NCBI RefSeq assembly: GCF_035917335.1
Contig: NZ_CP109067.1
Location: 2,501 to 66,500 of the forward strand
DNA length: 64,000 bases
Reading direction: 5' to 3'
Source of the DNA: Micromonospora sp. NBC_01813
Lineage (GTDB): Bacteria; Actinomycetota; Actinomycetes; Mycobacteriales; Micromonosporaceae
Both the position numbers and the translations under genes were made by a program. This document shows, in pieces, positions 29,640 through 36,394 of this stretch. The notes beneath the pieces are model-generated. The model saw only the letters and a list, made by a program, of their open reading frames with translations. It searched no databases and had not been told where the DNA came from. The number at the start of each line of letters is the position of its first letter. The first letter of the stretch is position 1.

Positions 29640-30380
29640 ATGGACCTTCCCCGTCATCACGTCATCCGCGAGGGTGACCTTCGCATTCTCAACCCGTTCT
29701 CCCCCGCGAAACTGGCCACACTCGGCCAAGCGATCAAGCTGCGAGCTGGCGATCGCCTCGTTGACCTCTGCTGCGGTAAGGGCGAACTGCTCCGCAGCTG
29801 GCATCTGGCGCACGGCATCCGGGGCATCGGCGTGGACATCAGCACCGCGTTCGTAGCTGAGGCGCGCGAGTATGCGGCCGGCCTTCCGGTGGAGTTCGTT
29901 CACGGCGACGCGGCCGGCTTCGTCGCGCCGGAACCGGCTGACGTGGTCGCCTGCATCGGCGCCACCTGGATCGGCGGCGGCGTCGCCGGCACCATCGAGA
30001 TCCTGGAGCGCAGCTTGCGTCCCGGCGGCATGCTGCTGATCGGCGAGCCGTACTGGCGGCTGGAACCGCCCGACCAGCAGACCGTCGAGGCGTGTCACGC
30101 GCAGACCCGCGACGACTTCCGGCCGCTGCCCGAGTTGGTCGCCCACTTCGGTGACGGCCTCGGCTGGGACCTGGTCGAGATGGTGCTGGCCAGTCAGGAC
30201 TCGTGGGACCGGTACGCGGCCGCGCACTGGCTGAACATCCGGACCTGGCTGGACGCCAACCCGGACGATGAGCTGGCCCCTCAGCTGCGCGCCGAACTCG
30301 ATACCGACCCGGTGCGGCACGTGCGCTATCGGCGGGAGTACCTCGGCTGGGGCGTTTTCGCCCTGCGTAAACGCGGATAG
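29640..30380 (+). CDS. class I SAM-dependent methyltransferase
   Basis: 246 residues. SAM motif I is RLVDLCCGKGELLRSW at about 40-54, followed by GIRGIGVDIS (motif II) and PADVVACIGATW (motif IV). A post-motif region (LERSLRPGGMLLIGEPYWR) completes the Rossmann methyltransferase core. The acceptor is unknown; the C-terminal third (Trp-rich, AAHWLNIRTWLDAN) may form a substrate lid. The ATG at 29640 has only a weak purine-rich upstream sequence. Stands alone between the MDR gene and the AraC regulator. Confidence 0.85.
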   Translation: MDLPRHHVIREGDLRILNPFSPAKLATLGQAIKLRAGDRLVDLCCGKGELLRSWHLAHGIRGIGVDISTAFVAEAREYAAGLPVEFVHGDAAGFVAPEPADVVACIGATWIGGGVAGTIEILERSLRPGGMLLIGEPYWRLEPPDQQTVEACHAQTRDDFRPLPELVAHFGDGLGWDLVEMVLASQDSWDRYAAAHWLNIRTWLDANPDDELAPQLRAELDTDPVRHVRYRREYLGWGVFALRKRG

Positions 30381-30509
30381 CTCGAGGGCAGCTCCGCGTC
30401 TTCGGTACATCTCCCGCCGCCTCGCCCCGATAGCTTGTGGCTGTCGCGGGCTGGCGGCGGGAGATGCGACCGATCGATCACCCAGCCGCCCCGAGTCCGG
30501 GTGGGCTGG

Positions 30510-30515
30510 TGTAAT
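30510..30515 (+). promoter_or_regulatory. -10-like hexamer of the AraC-type gene
   Basis: TGTAAT, six bases, then GTG at 30522; leaderless geometry. Confidence 0.45.
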
Positions 30516-30521
30516 GGCACC

Positions 30522-30947
30522 GTGAGCCGTGCGGTCGAGGAGTCCAACCGTCGGATGCTGCGCGCCCGCGACGCCATGGACCGGGCGTACGCCGAACCGC
30601 TGGACATCCCGACGCTGGCCCGGATCGCGTTCGTGTCCCCGGCACACTTCATCCGCACCTTCCGGGCCACGTTCGGCGAGACACCACACCGCTACCTGCA
30701 GCGGCGGCGGGTGGAGCGGGCGATGTTCCTGCTGCGCGGCGGCGAGCGCAGCGTGACCGACATCTGCATGGCGGTCGGGTTCACCAGCCTCGGCACCTTC
30801 AGCCGGACGTTCCACGACATCGTCGGCGAGTCGCCGACGGCGTACCGTCGCCGGGCCGTCCCGCTCGGCGCGCCGGGCTGCTTCGCGATGGCCTACTGCC
30901 GACCCGCGTCACTTTTGGATAAGCCCCGGGGTACCGGCGGCGGTTAG
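30522..30947 (+). CDS. AraC/XylS-family transcriptional regulator, DNA-binding domain only
   Basis: 141 residues. It is essentially the two-HTH AraC domain: LDIPTLARIAFVSPAHFIRT, then FRATFGETPHRYLQRRRVER, then SVTDICMAVGFTSLGTFSRT followed by FHDIVGESPTAYRR. There is no separate ligand domain, so it may respond through partner or level control. The GTG at 30522 has a -10-like hexamer six bases upstream. The VOC gene starts 10 bp downstream, and its -10 box overlaps this gene's stop codon. AraC-DBD/VOC pairs of this type recur in actinobacteria. Confidence 0.88.
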   Translation: MSRAVEESNRRMLRARDAMDRAYAEPLDIPTLARIAFVSPAHFIRTFRATFGETPHRYLQRRRVERAMFLLRGGERSVTDICMAVGFTSLGTFSRTFHDIVGESPTAYRRRAVPLGAPGCFAMAYCRPASLLDKPRGTGGG

Positions 30948-30950
30948 CGT
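30945..30950 (+). promoter_or_regulatory. -10 element of leaderless VOC gene
   Basis: TAGCGT, six bases (GGTCCC), then the ATG at 30957. The T-A-G is also the stop codon of the AraC-type gene. Confidence 0.55.
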
Positions 30951-30956
30951 GGTCCC

Positions 30957-31373
30957 ATGCTGAACAAGACGCGTATTTCGCATATTTTCGTCTTCGACCA
31001 GGACGAAGCACTCGAGTTCTACGTCGGCAAGCTCGGCCTGGAAGTGGCCGACGACATCGACATGGGCTTCATGCGCTGGCTGACCGTCCGGGTGCCCGGC
31101 GACGACCCAGACCGGATCATTCTCCTGGAGAAGCCCGGCCCACCGGCGATGGACGCCGGCACCGCCGAGCAGATGCGCGAGCTGATCGCCAAGGGGGCGA
31201 GTGGATTCGCCGTCGGCTTCACCACCGACGACGCCCGCAAGACCTACGACGAACTCAAGGCCAAGGGCGTCGAGCTGACCGACGGGCCGAACGAGCAGCC
31301 GTACGGCATCGACTTCGGCGGCCGGGACCCGTTCGGCAACAACTTCCGGATCGTCCAGCCGCCCACGGCCTGA
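30957..31373 (+). CDS. VOC family (glyoxalase/bleomycin-resistance-fold) protein
   Basis: 138 residues. The two beta-alpha-beta-beta-beta modules are visible: ISHIFVFDQDEALEFYVGKL with MRWLTVRVPG, and GFAVGFTTDDARKTYDELKA with YGIDFGGRDPFGNNFRIVQP. Closest in style to PhnB/lactoylglutathione-lyase-like proteins. Metal ligands cannot be assigned safely and the substrate is unknown. Transcribed with or from the end of the AraC-type gene. A long inverted repeat follows at 31403-31467. Confidence 0.88.
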   Translation: MLNKTRISHIFVFDQDEALEFYVGKLGLEVADDIDMGFMRWLTVRVPGDDPDRIILLEKPGPPAMDAGTAEQMRELIAKGASGFAVGFTTDDARKTYDELKAKGVELTDGPNEQPYGIDFGGRDPFGNNFRIVQPPTA

Positions 31374-31402
31374 CCCGACTCGCCTCGGTGCGGTCGGCAG
31401 TC

Positions 31403-31467
31403 AAGATCAGTTGATGTAAAACCGGACGACACGCCGGCAGCATCCCGGTCTTACATCAACTGATCTT
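31403..31467. terminator. long AT-rich inverted repeat between convergent genes
   Basis: Arms 31403-31425 and 31445-31467 are 23 bp with one mismatch around a 19-nt loop; the outer 17 bp (AAGATCAGTTGATGTAA) are perfect. It lies between the VOC gene and the convergent methyltransferase gene, so it fits a bidirectional terminator. The arms are far more AT-rich than the surroundings, suggesting a dispersed repeat element. Confidence 0.6.
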
Positions 31468-31483
31468 CGAGCTCGACGACGAA

Positions 31484-32338
31484 TCAGCCAATCGACGCCT
31501 GACCCGGGTACCAGATCACCACCGCGATCTCGCTGGTCCGCTCCGCGAACCGGCCACCGTCCGATGACCGGGTCAGCAACTCGCGTAGATCCGCCTGGAA
31601 GGCCGGCAGCCGACCGCCGAACAAGTGCGGAGCCGAGCTGGACAGGGAGAAGACCGCGGCGGCGACCTCGTCGACCGTACGCCCGACGATCTGACCGCCG
31701 CCGACCTCGAGCCGGGTCGGTCCGGTGAAGCCGGCCCGACGCATCACGTCCTCCTCGCCGGATCGGGTCCCGGCCGGCAGCCGGCCCTGCCCGGCCCGGC
31801 GCACCGGCCCGAGGTAGCCGGCAACGAGCTCGTCGATGCGGTCCCACGGCGGGCGCGGGAGCGGGAGCGGATCGTCGCCGTCCACGCCACGATGGGTGCT
31901 GGCGTGGACGTGGACCCAGGCACCGTCCGGGTCGAGCATGCCGCGGACTCGGTCCGCCACCAGGGCCTGATCCATCCAATGGAACGACTGGGCGAACGTG
32001 ACCACCCGGAAGGTGCCCAGGCCCGCTGGCAACTCCTCGGCCCGCAGCCGACGCCACTCGACGTTGGTGGCGCCCACCCGGTCGGCGCGGCGGGCCGCCT
32101 CGGCGAGCATGTCGGCGTCCGCGTCGACGCCGACCGCCGTCTCGAACAACGGCGCCAGCAGCAGCGTCGACGAGCCGGGGCCGCAGCCCACGTCGAGCAG
32201 CCGGCCCCGGCCGTCGAGACCGAGCGCGCTGCGGACGGCGTCAGCGAGAATCGGCGGGTACGGCATCCGGCCGGCGGCGTAGTGCGTGGCACTGCCGGCG
32301 TACAGGGTCTCGTCCCACTCCCAGCCGTCGGCAGACAC
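31484..32338 (-). CDS. class I SAM-dependent methyltransferase
   Basis: 284 residues. SAM motif I is RLLDVGCGPGSSTLLL (about 46-61), followed by AVGVDADADMLAEA, and by TFAQSFHWMD, a UbiE/MenG- or Tam-like post-motif. The N-terminus (YAGSATHYAAGRMPYPP) is typical of this cluster of methyltransferases. Acceptor unknown. The GTG at 32338 lies six bases after the stop of the DUF397 gene, with no good SD, so coupled translation from that gene is likely. Confidence 0.85.
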   Translation of the reverse strand: MSADGWEWDETLYAGSATHYAAGRMPYPPILADAVRSALGLDGRGRLLDVGCGPGSSTLLLAPLFETAVGVDADADMLAEAARRADRVGATNVEWRRLRAEELPAGLGTFRVVTFAQSFHWMDQALVADRVRGMLDPDGAWVHVHASTHRGVDGDDPLPLPRPPWDRIDELVAGYLGPVRRAGQGRLPAGTRSGEEDVMRRAGFTGPTRLEVGGGQIVGRTVDEVAAAVFSLSSSAPHLFGGRLPAFQADLRELLTRSSDGGRFAERTSEIAVVIWYPGQASIG

Positions 32339-32344
32339 CGCCGG

Positions 32345-32545
32345 TCAGCGGTGGTGTGCGGGGAGCGCGTCGAGGAACGCCGACCACGCGGTCGGGCCGA
32401 ACCGCAGGACCGGGCCGGCCTGGTCCTTGGAGTCACGGACCCCGACCCCACCGCCCAGCGCCGCCACCTCGACACAGTTCCCGCCGTTCTCGCCGCTACG
32501 GGTGCTCTTCCGCCACACGGGGGGCGGGATCGTCGAGGGGGTCAT
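32345..32545 (-). CDS. DUF397 protein, copy 1
   Basis: 66 residues: WRKSTRSGENGGNCVEVA, VGVRDSKDQAGPVLRF and WSAFLDAL are the three DUF397 signature blocks. These small proteins are encoded next to Scr1-type XRE regulators in actinobacteria; their function is unsettled. Here the partner regulator gene upstream is reduced to a fragment, so this copy may be orphaned. The coding DNA at 32345-32510 is nearly identical to copy 2 at 34194-34359. Confidence 0.9.
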   Translation of the reverse strand: MTPSTIPPPVWRKSTRSGENGGNCVEVAALGGGVGVRDSKDQAGPVLRFGPTAWSAFLDALPAHHR

Positions 32546-32563
32546 GGTGGTTCCCTTGGTGGT

Positions 32564-32671
32564 CTAGCCCTTGCCCTCGGCGGCTTGCGTGAGCAGTCGC
32601 AGGGAGTCGTCGAGGGAGAGCGCGTCCGCGCACTGATGGCTGAAAGCCACTCTATACCGCTGAATCTGGCT
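32564..32671 (-). pseudogene. C-terminal remnant of an Scr1-type XRE regulator
   Basis: Only the last 35 codons survive (QIQRYRVAFSHQCADALSL then DDSLRLLTQAAEGKG). They align with the end of the intact regulator at 34417-35265 (DIQRYRVAFHHQCAAALPL then DRSLRLIEEAAKRKS). The helix-turn-helix and the rest are missing; upstream comes the end of the VOC pseudogene. The position directly before DUF397 copy 1 matches the intact gene pair. Confidence 0.8.
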
Positions 32672-32681
32672 TTTTGCGAAG

Positions 32682-32822
32682 CTAGGTCGTGTTTCGTGAG
32701 TGGCGGACCAGGCAGAACGGATGCCCCGCGGGGTCGGCAAAGATACGCCAACCGCACCCATCGGCTCCATCATCCAACACCGTTGCACCCAGGGTCAGCG
32801 ACTGCTCTTGGGCGCGGTCTAG
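32682..32822 (-). pseudogene. C-terminal half of a VOC gene split by the insertion sequence
   Basis: Reads LDRAQEQSLTLGATVLDDG then GWRIFADPAGHPFCLV and a stop at 32682, the standard C-terminus of a VOC protein. Joined to the fragment at 33845-34100 after removal of the IS and one CTAG copy, it gives an uninterrupted FGVADLDRAQEQSLTLG. Broken by the element at 32823-33844. Confidence 0.85.
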
Positions 32823-33844
32823 ATGATCGATTCCAAGGGGTCAGTGGTCGAACGCGGTCAGGGATCGCAGGATCGGTTGGCCGGTGTGCCAGTTGTGCCA
32901 GATCGCGGCGGTCAGAGCGAGGACGCGTTGCATGATCCGGACGGCGACGCCGGTGATGGTCCGGCCGCCGTGTTGTTCGAGGTCGAGTTGGCCTTTGAAG
33001 GTCTGGTTGACTGATTCGATGGTCTGCCGGACGGCGCGTAGCAGGCCGCGGCCGGGTCGTGAGGGCTCGGTGCGGTACGCGGGTCGTACGACGGTGACGC
33101 CGTTGTCGTTGAGCCAGGTTTCGGTGTCGCGGTCGCGGTAGCCCTTGTCCACGACCAGGATCACCCCGTCGGGGTGGTGGAACATGCCGGGTTGCAGGGT
33201 GACCAGGTCGACGAGGACTTCACGTTCGTCGGTCTTGGCGTTGGTGAGGGCGAACGCGACCGGCAGTCCGTGGACCGTGGTGACCAGGTGCAGGCGCAGT
33301 CCCCAGAACAGTCGTGAGTGGGAGGCGCAGTAGCCGTAGCCGGCCCAGCCGGCCAGGTCGGACCGTTGCACCGTCTCGCGGGACGTGCCGCACGGCACGG
33401 GTGTGGAGTCGGCGATCCGGATCGGGTGCCGCCACAGGTCGGTGTCGGTGGCCAGCGCCGCGATGAAGTGGGCCAGTTGGGTGGTCAGCGCTCGTAGCCG
33501 CTTGTTGTAGCCGGGCTGTTTGGGCAGGTGGGGGAACAGATGGATGATGGATTTGTGGGCGTAGCGGATCCAGCGGGTCTCGTTGTGGTAGCCGAGTAGT
33601 GCCTGCATCACTGACACCGTGATGAGTTCGGCGTCGGTGATCCGGGCGGTGATGCCGACCGCTGGACGCCACCGGTTGAGGTGTGGGGACGCCTTCAGTT
33701 CGTCGTCGATCCTGACGTACAGTGCGGTCGCGAGGGTGTCCAGATCGACGTGCACGTGGCCTCCATGGTCTCGCTGCCTAGGCAACGTTGATCATGGATG
33801 CCCTCGCGTCTGCTTGCTACCCCGTATCCCTTGGAATCGATCAT
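32823..33844 (-). mobile_element. IS982-like insertion sequence, 1,022 bp, complete
   Basis: Ends are perfect 17-bp inverted repeats (ATGATCGATTCCAAGGG at 32823-32839 and its complement at 33828-33844). A 4-bp target duplication, CTAG, flanks it at 32819-32822 and 33845-33848. One transposase gene fills the element. It interrupts a VOC gene exactly in frame-reconstructable fashion. Intact ends, intact transposase and perfect duplication suggest a recent insertion. Because CTAG is a palindrome, the exact border between target and repeat is ambiguous by up to 4 bp. Confidence 0.9.
32841..33755 (-). CDS. DDE transposase, IS982-like
   Basis: 304 residues from the GTG at 33755, which has GGAGG four bases upstream; a TTG at 33785 would add ten residues. 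Catalytic blocks: RIADSTPVPCG (first Asp), ILVVDKGYRDRDTETWL (second Asp) and RQTIESVNQTFKGQ (Glu). Between them are WAGYGYCASHSRLFWGLRLH and VAFALTNAKTDER, the YGYCAS...LHL pattern of IS982-type enzymes. The N-terminus (DLDTLATALYVRIDDELK) is also typical. No frameshift or internal stop is visible, so it is probably active. Confidence 0.9.
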   Translation of the reverse strand: MHVDLDTLATALYVRIDDELKASPHLNRWRPAVGITARITDAELITVSVMQALLGYHNETRWIRYAHKSIIHLFPHLPKQPGYNKRLRALTTQLAHFIAALATDTDLWRHPIRIADSTPVPCGTSRETVQRSDLAGWAGYGYCASHSRLFWGLRLHLVTTVHGLPVAFALTNAKTDEREVLVDLVTLQPGMFHHPDGVILVVDKGYRDRDTETWLNDNGVTVVRPAYRTEPSRPGRGLLRAVRQTIESVNQTFKGQLDLEQHGGRTITGVAVRIMQRVLALTAAIWHNWHTGQPILRSLTAFDH

Positions 33845-34100
33845 CTAGGTCCGCAACGCCGAAGTCCAGGTGGAACTGCTGGGGCCGGGCCGGATCGGGC
33901 CAGAGCGGTGGCCGGTAATCCGCCACCCGCTGGAAGGCCAGGACGAGGCCAGACGGCGTGTGTAGCGTCGCCCACTCGTCGCTGACCGCCCATCGCTGAT
34001 CCCGCTGGTTGACGGCCCCGCCAAGGAGTGCCTGGTAGAACTCGGCAAGCTCTGCCGGGTGAGCGCAGTCCAGTACCACACACTGCAGGTCAGCGATGAT
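33845..34100 (-). pseudogene. N-terminal half of the VOC gene split by the insertion sequence
   Basis: Reads IADLQCVVLDCAHPAELAEF then YQALLGG ... FHLDFGVADL, the first VOC module, and then runs into the IS at the CTAG duplication. A -10-like TAGGGT (34107-34112, minus strand) ends six bases before codon 34100-34098, which is ATC rather than ATG. Either the start codon has decayed or AUC was used. The next conventional start would be GTG at 34079. Confidence 0.8.
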
Positions 34101-34106
34101 GGGCCG

Positions 34107-34112
34107 ACCCTA
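34107..34112 (-). promoter_or_regulatory. -10 element of the broken VOC gene
   Basis: TAGGGT on the minus strand, six bases before the ATC codon at 34100-34098; the same leaderless spacing as in many genes of this window. Confidence 0.4.
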
Positions 34113-34192
34113 CAAGGCGGCGGGCACATCACGGCTCGTTGGCGTGTCGGTGACCGATAGACGGCGAGGTCTCTGGTATCAGGTACGACTTC

Positions 34193-34359
34193 GTCAGCGG
34201 TGGTGTGCGGGGAGCGCGTCGAGGAACGCCGACCACGCGGTCGGGCCGAACCGCAGGACCGGGCCGGCCTGGTCCTTGGAGTCACGGACCCCGACCGCAC
34301 CGCCCAGCGCCGCCACCTCGACACAGTCACCGCCGTTCTCGCCGCTGCGAGTGCTCTTG
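34193..34359 (-). repeat. second copy of a ~165-bp direct repeat (first copy 32344-32510)
   Basis: The two DUF397 genes share an almost identical stretch of about 165 bp at an offset of 1,849 bp, with only scattered single-base differences. Same orientation. It marks a segmental duplication of the XRE/DUF397 module and a possible site for recombination that would delete the IS and VOC fragments. Confidence 0.8.
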
Positions 34360-34400
34360 TGCCATTTGATCGGTACGTGCACGCCAGGCAAGGTCGTCAT
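34194..34400 (-). CDS. DUF397 protein, copy 2
   Basis: 68 residues from the ATG at 34400. Carries WHKSTRSGENGGDCVEVA, VGVRDSKDQAGPVLRF and WSAFLDALPAHHR. It follows the intact Scr1-type regulator by 16 bp and is its partner gene. Except for the first ten residues it is nearly identical to copy 1. Confidence 0.92.
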   Translation of the reverse strand: MTTLPGVHVPIKWHKSTRSGENGGDCVEVAALGGAVGVRDSKDQAGPVLRFGPTAWSAFLDALPAHHR

Positions 34401-34416
34401 CGCAGAATCCTTGAAG

Positions 34417-35265
34417 CTAGCTCTTGCGCTTGGCCGCCTCCTCGATGAGTCGCAGAGACCGGTCGAGTGGTAGGGCAGCGGCGCACTGGTGGTGGAACGC
34501 AACTCTATACCGCTGGATGTCGGCCGCATCCTCCAACAGGAGGCCTCCGGTTAGGTGCTCGACGTACCCGACTGGTGGGTCCTCGGTCGATGGGAAGTCC
34601 AGCAGGACGAAGGGTCCGTAGGAACTGGCAAGTGGACCGGCGGCGAACGGCAGGATCTGGACTGTTGCCTGCCTGCGTTCGACTGCCCGGGTCAGCCTGG
34701 CCATCTGTTCCCGCATCACTTCCGGCGAGCCGACCTGGCAGTGCAGGGCCGCTTCGCTGAGGACGACGTGGTAGGAGACGGATCGTTCCTCTTCGAGTAG
34801 TTGCTGCCGGCCGAGCCGTGCTTTGACCCGCCGGTCGACTTCCTCGTCGGAGAGCTTCTGCCACGGCAGCCCGAGCATCGCGCGGGCGTAGTCCTCGGTC
34901 TGGAGCAGCCCGGGGACCACCTGCGGCTGGTAGGCCTGGATCAGCGATGCCTCGCCCTCGAAGCCGACGAAGGTCTCGAACCAGTCCGGGATGACGTCCC
35001 GGTAGGAGTACCACCAGCCGCGCTTGGTCGCCTCCTTGGCGATCTGCACGATCGCTTCCGCCTCATCGCCTCGTACGTCGTAGACGGTGAGCAGGCCGCG
35101 GACGATCGCCGGGCGGGCGGCGGCGCGAGCGGTCTCGATCCGGGACATCGTCGACTGCGCCAGGCCCATCCGCTCGGCCACCTCGTCCAGCGTGAGATCG
35201 GCCTGTTCGCGCAGTTTGCGCAGGGTGGCTGCGAGCCTGCGTCGCTTGATTGTCGAGTTCGCCAT
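34417..35265 (-). CDS. Scr1-type XRE regulator (HTH plus DUF5753-like domain)
   Basis: 282 residues from the ATG at 35265. N-terminal helix-turn-helix at about 10-65: LRKLREQADLTLDEVAERMG followed by LAQSTMSRIETARA. The remaining about 200 residues are the DUF5753/Scr1-like region with IQAYQPQVVPGLLQTEDYAR, VDRRVKARLGRQQLL and YHVVLSEAALH. Such regulators come with DUF397 partners in large numbers in actinomycetes and have been linked to development and secondary metabolism. A GAGATTCTC palindrome lies just upstream of the start and could be an operator. Confidence 0.92.
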   Translation of the reverse strand: MANSTIKRRRLAATLRKLREQADLTLDEVAERMGLAQSTMSRIETARAAARPAIVRGLLTVYDVRGDEAEAIVQIAKEATKRGWWYSYRDVIPDWFETFVGFEGEASLIQAYQPQVVPGLLQTEDYARAMLGLPWQKLSDEEVDRRVKARLGRQQLLEEERSVSYHVVLSEAALHCQVGSPEVMREQMARLTRAVERRQATVQILPFAAGPLASSYGPFVLLDFPSTEDPPVGYVEHLTGGLLLEDAADIQRYRVAFHHQCAAALPLDRSLRLIEEAAKRKS

Positions 35266-35569
35266 GAACGAGATTCTCTCATGCCTATGTGTGGTGTGAC
35301 TAGATGAAAACTGAAAGAAGGATATTGCGTCTACGTTGGTTCGGGTGCCAGACTGCGTACGGTCACCGATGGACCTCATCGGGTGCCGTGCTCGCCGAGG
35401 AAGGCCGCGGTGCTCGGTGATTCCGGCGGCAATGGCGTCCGCCGGCCGGTCGGGTGCGGCGGCGAACGGCAACGTCGCCGCCCCCGACCGGAGCAAGCTG
35501 GCCGGTCCTGCGGGCGGCCGGCCGGGCCTCGGATCAGTTGGCTGACCTCGGAGCAGGGGAGGGTGCGCG
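35266..35569. other. intergenic region upstream of the XRE regulator
   Basis: 304 bp between divergent genes. The part next to the regulator (35266-35340) is markedly AT-rich for this genome and must hold its promoter, but no clear -35/-10 pair was found. GAGATTCTC at 35271-35279 is a short palindrome. The remainder is GC-rich without a convincing gene. Confidence 0.5.
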
Positions 35570-36031
35570 ATGAACCGCAACGACTCACCACACTGGCCGC
35601 CACCGCCGGGCGCACGGCAGCTCGCCGAGCAGCGGGCGCTCAACGCCGTCATCGACGGCTGGACCGGGATGACAGGGGAGCGCTACCGCATCGACCGGGC
35701 CGGCGTACCGCCGCATCTGGTCGCCGGGCCGGGACGGACGGCGGCGTTACCGCTCGGCTTCACCATGCACGTCGCCTTCGGCGCGCAGACCCTGGCCGAC
35801 GCGCGCGAGCAGGCGGTGCGGTACGTGGAAGGGCTGGCGATTCTGCGGCCCGAGGTGGCGCTCGGCGTCGCCCGGCTGTCCTACGCGGACGCCTGGCACC
35901 TGGCCGAGCCGTTGTTCTGCGGGGCGGTCGGGCCGGACGGTGAGACCTGTGTCGACGTACTCGAGCATCCCGGCTTCCATCGTGCGGCCGGGATCAACGC
36001 GCTGAGCTGGGGTGACGGCGACCCGGGGTAG
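35570..36031 (+). CDS. hypothetical protein of the accessory zone
   Basis: 153 residues, not recognised. The ATG is preceded by GGGGAGG at good spacing, and the third-position GC is high, so it is probably real. Predicted soluble: ARQLAEQRALNAVIDGWTGM (helix), TMHVAFGAQTLADAREQAVR (strand then helix) and ARLSYADAWHLAEPLFC. Transcribed divergently from the XRE regulator and convergent with a DUF397 gene, which suggests it belongs to the same regulatory neighbourhood; a protein regulated by that XRE is one possibility. Confidence 0.65.
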   Translation: MNRNDSPHWPPPPGARQLAEQRALNAVIDGWTGMTGERYRIDRAGVPPHLVAGPGRTAALPLGFTMHVAFGAQTLADAREQAVRYVEGLAILRPEVALGVARLSYADAWHLAEPLFCGAVGPDGETCVDVLEHPGFHRAAGINALSWGDGDPG

Positions 36032-36064
36032 ACCGCGCGCCCCGGGCCCGCCGCGACCGCAGGA

Positions 36065-36283
36065 TCAGTCCAGGTCGAACTCGCCGTCCTGGGCGCCGGC
36101 GACGAAGGCGTCCCACTCGGCCTGGGTGAAGACCAGGACCGGGCCGTCGGGCTCGGCCGAGTTGCGCATCCCGATCAGGTCGTCGACGAACGCGATCTCG
36201 ACCGCACCCTCGGAGTCGTCCCCTTCGGCCCGCTGCCACACCGCACGGGACAGGTCGAAATCGCCCTTGGGGTGCTGCGCCAT
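36065..36283 (-). CDS. DUF397 protein, divergent third copy
   Basis: 72 residues from the ATG at 36283, preceded by AAGGAG. WQRAEGDDSEGAVEIAFVDD, GMRNSAEPDGPVLVFTQAEW and DAFVAGAQDGEFDL fit DUF397, but it lacks the CVEVA cysteine block and is not a duplicate of the other two. No XRE gene directly precedes it; pepN diverges 111 bp away. Confidence 0.85.
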   Translation of the reverse strand: MAQHPKGDFDLSRAVWQRAEGDDSEGAVEIAFVDDLIGMRNSAEPDGPVLVFTQAEWDAFVAGAQDGEFDLD

Positions 36284-36382
36284 CGTCGACTCCTTCTGCA
36301 CTGGAACACACGTGGGTGATGTCGGGCGGTACACGCCCGGTTACCGGCACAGGCTAACCCCCGCCGGTCCCACGCCGTGCGG

Positions 36383-36388
36383 CAGGAT
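36383..36388 (+). promoter_or_regulatory. -10-like hexamer of leaderless pepN
   Basis: CAGGAT, six bases (GGTCGG), then the ATG at 36395. No SD. Confidence 0.5.
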
Positions 36389-36394
36389 GGTCGG

